A DNA stretch of 30,886 bases. Origin: Bacillota bacterium. Lineage in GTDB: Bacteria; Bacillota; Clostridia; Clostridiales; Clostridiaceae. Of this stretch, positions 24,909 through 30,886 are shown piece after piece (the stretch's first letter is position 1; every line of letters starts with the position of its first letter). The position numbers and the translations under genes were made by a program. The notes below the pieces were generated by a model, which saw only the letters and a program-made list of their open reading frames with translations, did no database searches and was not told the origin of the DNA. The stretch covers positions 1 through 30,886 of the forward strand of contig JAUZPI010000050.1 in assembly GCA_030706015.1 (NCBI GenBank). The letters run 5' to 3'.

Positions 24909-25130
24909 CTATTCACTTACTATTACGCTGTTATCAGCTCTAACAACATTGATTACTGGATACTCCATGATTTTGCCTAAGGCTGCACCTACAGCTAAAA
25001 CATCATCATCTAAAGCAGTAACCTTTACCTTTGCAAATCTTGCATTTTTGATTATGTCCTTTCCGTTTACATCCACCCCTTCTTTATAGGTTAGGATCAT
25101 TGTACTTTGAATTTTACTTGATTTTGACAT
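24909..25130 (-). CDS. DUF1659 family protein
   Basis: A 73-aa protein; ATG 25130 follows GGGAG at 8 nt, and the longer frame to 25217 lacks a site. The pattern STMILTYKEGVDVNGKD, ARFAKVKVTALDDDVLAVG, then VVRADNSVI fits DUF1659. Function unknown. It is the first gene of the DUF1659-DUF2922 pair. Confidence 0.85.
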   Translation of the reverse strand: MSKSSKIQSTMILTYKEGVDVNGKDIIKNARFAKVKVTALDDDVLAVGAALGKIMEYPVINVVRADNSVIVSE

Positions 25131-25327
25131 GCTATCAACTCCCTTCACTTTGTAGTTATGCGGTTCTATCAGTTGGAGACATATTTCCTTAAAGATTCTA
25201 GTTATTTTTAATTCCACAGTGGCATATAAAGTATAAACAGGGTAATAATCTATGTTAAATACACAAACCTACAATTGATGTTAATTTTATAATCCTTTTA
25301 AATATAAATTGCATGGAGGATATATTT

Positions 25328-25861
25328 ATGAATAATGGAGTTATTGATGTTAATGAGATTTTTGTTCATTTAAAAGATCAGTGGCGTGTATACTCTTCAG
25401 ATAATACCCAATTCGGAAGAGTAATTAAAAAAAATAATTTTTCAATCATGCATTATGTAAACGTTATCAATAATAAGGTAAAGGTTTATGAATTTATAAT
25501 TCCTGAACGTGGTCAATTGCAGGACTACCTTATGGATGAGGACTTATTTCTAATGGATGATAACACTCTAATGGATGTAAAAAAACAATATATGTATATT
25601 GAAGGAGAGGAAAATATAGTAATTGATGCAATGGAAGATGTGGAGTTTATTATAGCTCAGGTGTTATCAAAAAAACTTGGAGAGTTGATTTTTGATGAGA
25701 AATGGACTTCATTAGAAAATCTAAATAATATTATAAAAAGGCTTAATGTACAGGGAAGCTTTATAAAAACACCTCAATTTATCTCCTATTGTGAAGCCCT
25801 AGAAGCATGGACATTATTCAAATACAGCGAGGAATTTTCCTCAACCAAACAAAGTTCCTAA
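25328..25861 (+). CDS. Protein of unknown function
   Basis: A 177-aa soluble protein; ATG 25328 is 8 nt after GGAGG, whereas the ATG at 25313 overlaps that site. Seen features: an acidic middle (YLMDEDLFLMDDNTLMD), a predicted β-rich first half (RVIKKNNFSIMHYVNVI, VKVYEFIIPERG) and a helical second half ending in a Ser-rich tail. No family recognised. It stands alone between a divergent DUF1659 pair and a terminator, so it is probably monocistronic. Confidence 0.75.
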   Translation: MNNGVIDVNEIFVHLKDQWRVYSSDNTQFGRVIKKNNFSIMHYVNVINNKVKVYEFIIPERGQLQDYLMDEDLFLMDDNTLMDVKKQYMYIEGEENIVIDAMEDVEFIIAQVLSKKLGELIFDEKWTSLENLNNIIKRLNVQGSFIKTPQFISYCEALEAWTLFKYSEEFSSTKQSS

Positions 25862-25867
25862 TATTTG

Positions 25868-25911
25868 AAAGGTAAATGATGCTATAAGTATAGTATTCAT
25901 TTACCTTTTGT
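25868..25911 (+). terminator. Terminator after the orphan at 25328
   Basis: AAAGGTAAATG and CATTTACCTTT form the outer stem, with GCTAT/ATAG inside. It is followed by TTTTGTGTT and lies directly after the stop codon. Confidence 0.8.
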
Positions 25912-25931
25912 GTTATAATATTGGTAATACC

Positions 25932-25950
25932 ATGTTTACATTGTAAACAT
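25932..25950. promoter_or_regulatory. Palindrome upstream of the DUF5050 lipoprotein
   Basis: ATGTTTACA-T-TGTAAACAT has 9-bp perfect arms around one base, 22 bp before the start codon. The position overlaps where a promoter should be, so it may be an operator; no known regulator's site was recognised. Confidence 0.5.
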
Positions 25951-25972
25951 TCTATAAGAAAGCGGGGATAAT

Positions 25973-26998
25973 ATGAAGTTTACTAAAAAAGTGAAAACGT
26001 TTGTCTTATTAATGACTTGCACTCTATGCGCAGTAATACTATCTAGCTGCGGTAAAAAGCTAGATCATACTCTAGATTATACTACTGAAGATTATGTACA
26101 AGCAGATCTTTCAGCTGCTAAGGGTACTGACATCTCCTCACAGGACATTTTTAAAGGTATATTAAGTGATGGGTGGGTGTACTACTCAAACCTTGCCGAT
26201 AAACAAAAGCTTACTAAAATCAAAACAGATGGTTCAGGAAAAACAACACTTACTCCTGATAATCGCTGCAGTGTTATAGGTATCCAGGATGGATATATCT
26301 ATTTTAACGATGGCGGTGATTCCTTCTATGGCATCTATAAAATGAAGACTGATGGTAAAGATAAAACAAAAATTATTGGCGGCAGTAAGGATTATGAAAC
26401 TAAGGGCTTTTACTTGAAGGATGAATGGGTTTATTATACAGATGACGGCGTAAATGATTATAGTATTTTTAGAGTAAAGCTGGATGGTTCTAATAAAACT
26501 AGATTAAACAAAGGGAGCTATAATCATATAATTGGTAACGGTGATTACATTTATTATATTGATATTCAGTCTAGGAGCCTTTGCCGTATGAAATTAGATG
26601 GTTCAGATAAGACAACTCTTTATAACCATAACACAGCAGATTTTCAAGTTTGCGGCGATTATATCTATGTATTAAATGCAATAAAGGATGCTAGCGAAGG
26701 TACTCATGAAGGTGATGGTAATTTATATAGAATTAAATTAGATGGTTCAGATAAGCAGCTAATAAAGAACAATTTAATTCAAAACTTTAGTATCTCTGGA
26801 GACTGGCTGTGCTACAACCAATTAAGCTCAACTGATAACAACCATGAATTGGTGGCAGAAAAATTAGATGGTTCAGATAAAACAAGCTTTGGCAACAAGG
26901 GTAATCTATCAGAAGTCTTAATTGCAGGAAATTACCTATATTATAGAGGCGTAAATACCGATGCCCATAAATTTGTAAGAAATAACATACACAAATAA
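25973..26998 (+). CDS. Lipoprotein with DUF5050 propeller-like repeats
   Basis: A 341-aa protein with a basic N-terminus, a hydrophobic helix and a lipobox (ILSSC, Cys26), so it is exported and lipid-anchored on the outer face of the membrane. The mature part consists of about six repeats of the type WVYYSN..D...LTKIKTDGS.KTTL, alternating YIYY strands with KLDGSDKT turns. That is the DUF5050 pattern, expected to fold as a β-propeller-like structure. The binding partner is unknown. The last codons (NNIHK then TAA) coincide with the TACACAAATA boundary of the structured repeats that follow immediately. Confidence 0.9.
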   Translation: MKFTKKVKTFVLLMTCTLCAVILSSCGKKLDHTLDYTTEDYVQADLSAAKGTDISSQDIFKGILSDGWVYYSNLADKQKLTKIKTDGSGKTTLTPDNRCSVIGIQDGYIYFNDGGDSFYGIYKMKTDGKDKTKIIGGSKDYETKGFYLKDEWVYYTDDGVNDYSIFRVKLDGSNKTRLNKGSYNHIIGNGDYIYYIDIQSRSLCRMKLDGSDKTTLYNHNTADFQVCGDYIYVLNAIKDASEGTHEGDGNLYRIKLDGSDKQLIKNNLIQNFSISGDWLCYNQLSSTDNNHELVAEKLDGSDKTSFGNKGNLSEVLIAGNYLYYRGVNTDAHKFVRNNIHK

Positions 26999-27441
26999 AC
27001 AAATTAACTCTCTCAACCTCAGGTTGAGCTTTCATTCATTAACCGGTGTGGAGTATACAGTGCCCTGATAGTATCATATATCTACAGAGATATCACTGAA
27101 ACCCTCCCAATCTCAGATTGGGCTTTCATTCACTAACCTATTTGGAGTATACGGTATCCTAATACTATTATATATCTACAGAGATATCATACACAAATAA
27201 GCCCTCTCGATCTCAGATCGAGCTTCCATTCACTAACCGGTGTGGAGTATACGGTATCCTAATACTACTATATAGCTACAGAGATATCATAAACAAATTA
27301 ACCCTCTCGATCTCAGATCGAGCCTTCATTCACTAACCGATGAGGAGTATACATTATCTTATATCTTTCTGCATTTACAGAGATATCACACAGCAACAAA
27401 CCCTCCCGACCTAAGGCCGAGAGGGTTTGTTGCTGTGCTTA
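26988..27441 (+). repeat. Structured ~100-bp repeat, cluster 2 (four units plus a terminal hairpin)
   Basis: Hairpins lie at 27012-27028 (CTCAACC/GGTTGAG), 27106-27122 (CCCAATC/GATTGGG), 27206-27222 and 27306-27322 (CTCGATC/GATCGAG), and 27406-27422 (CCCGACC/GGCCGAG), spaced 94, 100, 100 and 100 bp. Between them each unit carries CTTTCATTCACTAACC, GGAGTATACGGTATCC, and ATATCT-ACAG-AGATAT, a second small hairpin. The last hairpin is embedded in a long stem CAGCAACAAACCCTC / GAGGGTTTGTTGCTG (27391-27405 with 27421-27435), which probably terminates transcription. The cluster begins at the DUF5050 stop codon. Confidence 0.88.
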
Positions 27442-27547
27442 ACTATTAATCTTTACAATACTTTTTCCCAAAGGTTTCTTAATCTGCATAATTACTTCTG
27501 AATAAACTATCCACAAAACAAAATAATTTATAGTTCCCTTATAAATT

Positions 27548-27578
27548 AAAAAACATGCCAGCTTATTGGGCCAGCATA
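27548..27578 (-). terminator. Terminator of the dipeptidase gene
   Basis: On the minus strand ATGCTGGC pairs with GCTGGCAT through two G-U pairs and is followed by GTTTTTT. It lies ~90 bp past the stop. The rest of 27442-27668 is AT-rich and shows no gene. Confidence 0.6.
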
Positions 27579-27668
27579 CCTTTACTCTATATTTATTAAC
27601 AAAATATCAATACAAAACTTATCCACATTATTCACACATCTTATCTACATTGCAATTTAAAATCCATA

Positions 27669-28268
27669 TTATTTTCTAAATAGACTCACATCAATATCCA
27701 CAACAAAATACTTAACTGCATCTACATCTTCAAAGTGCCACCACTCTTCATTTATTGTAGTAAACCCATGTTTTATCATAATGCTGGTTAGTAATTCTAC
27801 ATTTTTTCTAGCCTCTTCGGACATGTTTGGATTATCCCTGAAGGCATTTTTTGAGAAGTCGTCGAAGCCAGAAGGCATTTCAAGTTCCTGGCCGTTTTTA
27901 TCCACAAGAGTTATATCCACAGCACAGCCCCTGCTGTGGATAGATCCCCCTTCATCAGGATTAGCTATAAAACGTTTGTCCTTTACCATATCCCAAAAAA
28001 TCTTCTGAACATAAGGTGGTCTATAAGCATCCCAAATCTTTACCCTGTATCCAAGCTTTCTAAATTCTTCATTAGCCTCGGCAAGCTTTTCTGCTGTAGC
28101 CTTTCTAAGCACGCAAATATCCGTCTGATACAGCCTTTGACCCGTAAAATTGTTATCTGTTGCATATCTCAATTCTATAATAAAACATTTGTGAATTTCC
28201 TTAAGTAGAACAAAACAGTTATCTTCACTAATAGTATTCACCTCTTTGGAATACTCCTTAAGTTTCAA
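27669..28268 (-). CDS. D-alanyl-D-alanine dipeptidase (VanX/DdpX family, peptidase M15D)
   Basis: About 199 aa from TTG 28268, which lies 8 nt after AAGGAGG; the open frame to 28313 has no ribosome site. The zinc-site motifs are intact: SIHSRGCAVDITLVD (the SxHxxGxAxD box) and NEEWWHFE (the ExxWH box), together with LRYATDNNFTG and WDAYRPPYVQ typical of VanX. The enzyme hydrolyses D-Ala-D-Ala in the cytoplasm. No signal peptide, and no vanA/vanH or regulators are nearby, so a housekeeping role in cell-wall dipeptide turnover is more likely than glycopeptide resistance. Confidence 0.93.
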   Translation of the reverse strand: MKLKEYSKEVNTISEDNCFVLLKEIHKCFIIELRYATDNNFTGQRLYQTDICVLRKATAEKLAEANEEFRKLGYRVKIWDAYRPPYVQKIFWDMVKDKRFIANPDEGGSIHSRGCAVDITLVDKNGQELEMPSGFDDFSKNAFRDNPNMSEEARKNVELLTSIMIKHGFTTINEEWWHFEDVDAVKYFVVDIDVSLFRK

Positions 28269-28560
28269 GTTTATGACCTCCTTTTTGGGTGTGTTACTAT
28301 TATATTTTAACAATCAGAAAAAATGAAAACTTATCCTTTTTTTAAATGTAAACTTTTTCATTTCGCCATAGTCCCCTTCCATTTTAAATACAAATACATA
28401 TTGTAAAAATTCCTGCAGCACATTAACTACCTTTTTCCATTCCCTTTATCATATAGTTATTAATATAGAGAGTATACGGAAATGATGCCTCCGTAGGCAT
28501 AGATACCATTAAATCATCAATTTCCCTCATAAGTTAGCTAACAAAGAATCCACTGGAGGT
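28269..28560. other. Non-coding stretch upstream of the dipeptidase
   Basis: No gene is evident. It holds the dipeptidase promoter region and a small palindrome ATGCCT-CCGT-AGGCAT (28485-28500) followed by AGATACCATTA. The 28450-28560 part (AGTATACGG, ATACCATTA) has scraps of similarity to the structured repeats and may be a decayed unit. Confidence 0.4.
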
Positions 28561-28574
28561 GAAGAAAGATTAAT

Positions 28575-28790
28575 TATAAAGTGATATCTCCATAAGCACA
28601 TAGATGTTGTTATATATCATATTCTCCATATTGGGTAATGAATGAAGGCTCGATCTGAGATCTAGAGGGTTAGTAGCCAATGGTATCTCTGCACATATAG
28701 AGTTCCATTAGATACTGTATTCTCCATATTGGTTAGTGAATGAAAGCTCGACCTGAGGTCGAGAGATAGTATTTGTGTGCGTGCTATATT
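28575..28790 (-). repeat. Structured ~100-bp repeat, cluster 3 (two units)
   Basis: Hairpins lie at 28649-28665 (CTCGATC/GATCTAG, one mismatch) and 28747-28763 (CTCGACC/GGTCGAG), 98 bp apart. Each is preceded on the plus strand by ATTCTCCATATTGG and TGAATGAA(A/G)GCTCG. The hairpin end, GAGAGATAGTATTTGTGTG, points toward the CRISPR array. The given strand is that on which the array is probably transcribed, placing this cluster just beyond the array's 3' end. Confidence 0.82.
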
Positions 28791-28922
28791 ATTCTATTCG
28801 GTCAATTTTACTTTATGTACCAATACTCATATATTCTACATGACAGATTCATATATTTTCGTACCAAAAATCTCAAATATGTTAATGATGAAATTTATAT
28901 ATTGTCCTGTTTTTATGATCAT

Positions 28923-28947
28923 GGCTTTCATTTACTAATTTATATTG
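28923..28947 (+). repeat. Possible fragment of the structured repeat next to the CRISPR array
   Basis: GGCTTTCATTTACTAATTTA resembles GGCTTTCATTCACTAACCTA of cluster 2 (27121-27140) with three differences. It has no hairpin of its own and lies 7 bp before the first CRISPR repeat, in the opposite orientation to cluster 3. It may be chance or a remnant. Nothing else was found in 28791-28953. Confidence 0.35.
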
Positions 28948-28953
28948 TTTAGT

Positions 28954-30886
28954 GTTTCAATCCTTATTCTACTGGAAGTATCTCTTAAGCTGCAGTATCG
29001 ATACACACATGCATTACAAGAAGGCTTGTTTCAATCCTTATTCTACTGGAAGTATCTCTTAAGCTCAGGAAGGAAGAATACTTTATGTTACTTCTGCAAG
29101 TTTCAATCCTTATTCTACTGGAAGTATCTCTTAAGCATCAAACGTAGCCCCTGCAGCATGTTCTTTTGTACAGTTTCAATCCTTATTCTACTGGAAGTAT
29201 CTCTTAAGCCTTCATGTCTTTACACCTTGCGGCTAAATACATTCTGTTTCAATCCTTATTCTACTGGAAGTATCTCTTAAGCCATTATATCCTAGGCCCT
29301 GCAAATCATAAAAATTGCTGTTTCAATCCTTATTCTACTGGAAGTATCTCTTAAGCTGAAAATAGTTTTAGATACTGAAACAAAGAAAAATGTTTCAATC
29401 CTTATTCTACTGGAAGTATCTCTTAAGCTGTTTACGCCTGAACCTGAATCTGATGCTGTTAAATGTTTCAATCCTTATTCTACTGGAAGTATCTCTTAAG
29501 CATTAGAATATTAGATAAAATAGTTAATAGCATAATGTTTCAATCCTTATTCTACTGGAAGTATCTCTTAAGCACATACCTTTCTATACTTAGGCTGTAG
29601 TTGTTTTATGTTTCAATCCTTATTCTACTGGAAGTATCTCTTAAGCTCTATCATTAATTAACCTTACCATATGTTCAAGGTTAGTTTCAATCCTTATTCT
29701 ACTGGAAGTATCTCTTAAGCGCGTATCTCTAGGAGCATACTTATATATTAAGAAGTTTCAATCCTTATTCTACTGGAAGTATCTCTTAAGCTTCTTATAC
29801 ATAAGTGGAAGCTTATGGAACAGTATCGGTTTCAATCCTTATTCTACTGGAAGTATCTCTTAAGCCAGAGGTGCAAGAAGTCCTAAGGAAATGGCACTGG
29901 TTTCAATCCTTATTCTACTGGAAGTATCTCTTAAGCAAGCAGTATTTCTACTCTTAATGGACAGATTCTACTGTTTCAATCCTTATTCTACTGGAAGTAT
30001 CTCTTAAGCTGAAATTCTATAGTATTTGGAGGTGTCGGTTTATGAAGTTTCAATCCTTATTCTACTGGAAGTATCTCTTAAGCTATGATTGAAATTGTAA
30101 TGGGTAATCCAGGTGTTGGGTTTCAATCCTTATTCTACTGGAAGTATCTCTTAAGCCCTATTGTCAACTTATATGACAAAATGAACCATATGTTTCAATC
30201 CTTATTCTACTGGAAGTATCTCTTAAGCTCCTACTTATTTATGTTATTTTTTTATTACTTTATTGTTTCAATCCTTATTCTACTGGAAGTATCTCTTAAG
30301 CTTTTATTATATATTTTTACTCTTCCATCACCTTTACCGTTTCAATCCTTATTCTACTGGAAGTATCTCTTAAGCAGATGTGGCTTTGAAACAAAGTTTG
30401 ATCATTTGTAAGTTTCAATCCTTATTCTACTGGAAGTATCTCTTAAGCCTTACTTCTTCAATTATCACATTAGTCTTTTCAATGTTTCAATCCTTATTCT
30501 ACTGGAAGTATCTCTTAAGCTATATGTGGAAAGTTTACTACTATATTTAGGATTGTGCGTTTCAATCCTTATTCTACTGGAAGTATCTCTTAAGCTTTTA
30601 TTTTTAAATCTATTAAGAGTAATTGATTATAGTTTCAATCCTTATTCTACTGGAAGTATCTCTTAAGCTTATATGGATTCATCTATGTATATAAAAGCAG
30701 ATAGTTTCAATCCTTATTCTACTGGAAGTATCTCTTAAGCTGACAGTTGCAGAGATTAGAGATGTTAAGAAAGAAGCGTTTCAATCCTTATTCTACTGGA
30801 AGTATCTCTTAAGCGCTCTTTAGATCTTAAGGAAATATCTAATGTTGTTTCGTTTCAATCCTTATTCTACTGGAAGTATCTCTTAA
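28954..30886 (-). CRISPR. CRISPR array, 27 repeats of 37 bp and 26 spacers of 34-38 bp, cut by the window end
   Basis: The repeat runs GTTTCAATCC...CTCTTAAGC on the plus strand. All copies look identical; the 27th (30852-30886) lacks its last two bases. On the minus strand the repeat ends in GGATTGAAAC, the conserved 3' end that gives an ATTGAAAC crRNA handle in type I and III systems. The array is therefore probably transcribed right to left, with leader and newest spacers beyond 30886. The repeat has only a weak 4-bp internal hairpin (TACT-TCC-AGTA). No cas gene is in the window. All 26 spacers differ. Type II is unlikely from the repeat; subtype cannot be assigned. Confidence 0.98.

Noticed and set aside
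27669..28268. Glycopeptide (vancomycin) resistance gene
   Set aside because: The enzyme is VanX-like, but no ligase, dehydrogenase or VanRS genes are nearby; lone homologues are common in cell-wall turnover.
28945..30411. Open frames running through the repeat array
   Set aside because: They arise only because the 37-bp repeat lacks stops in that frame; the sequence is a CRISPR array.

Overview
The window looks like chromosomal DNA of a low-GC, motile member of the Clostridia, close to Clostridium sensu stricto. The evidence is AT-rich codon use, strong GGAGG-type ribosome binding sites, an M-box magnesium riboswitch, clostridial poly-HAMP chemoreceptors, the small Firmicute families DUF1659 and DUF2922, and a CRISPR array with the ATTGAAAC-type repeat end.

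Layout. (1) 1-3132, plus strand: a magnesium module. The 3' part of an M-box riboswitch and its terminator lead into a soluble MgtE-like sensor (PRC-barrel, MgtE-N and CBS domains, no channel), an Nramp-related transporter with NRMT-type motif changes, and a small membrane protein. (2) 3194-15675, minus strand: a chemotaxis region with two MCPs, two CheW, CheR, CheA, CheY, CheD and CheB in several transcription units. It is interrupted at 12.6-13.7 kb by a small accessory cassette (a RadC-like gene and a dead DUF960 gene) bounded by two near-identical hairpins. (3) 15765-24639: an unusual island. A 1,596-aa protein with a GAP1-type N-terminus is co-transcribed with a ParA/MinD ATPase. Around it lie a divergent cis-prenyltransferase homologue, an all-helical orphan and a two-TM orphan, with long inverted repeats in both divergent promoter regions. 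This is my best candidate for an undescribed system. (4) 24679-28268: DUF2922 and DUF1659, an orphan gene, a DUF5050 lipoprotein and a VanX-like D-Ala-D-Ala dipeptidase. (5) 28954-30886: a CRISPR array of 27 repeats (the last cut by the window end) and 26 spacers, with no cas genes in view.

Two things cut across this layout. First, a family of ~100-bp structured repeats occurs in three clusters (14.0, 27.0-27.4 and 28.6-28.8 kb). Each unit has a 7-bp hairpin with a 3-nt loop whose arms change together between copies. In every cluster the hairpin end faces the 3' end of the neighbouring transcription unit: cheD, whose stop codon lies inside a repeat hairpin; the DUF5050 gene; and the CRISPR array. 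Second, many start codons had to be moved from the longest open frame to agree with the ribosome binding site; these choices are given per gene.

All functional statements come from reading motifs and context by eye. No database search was possible.
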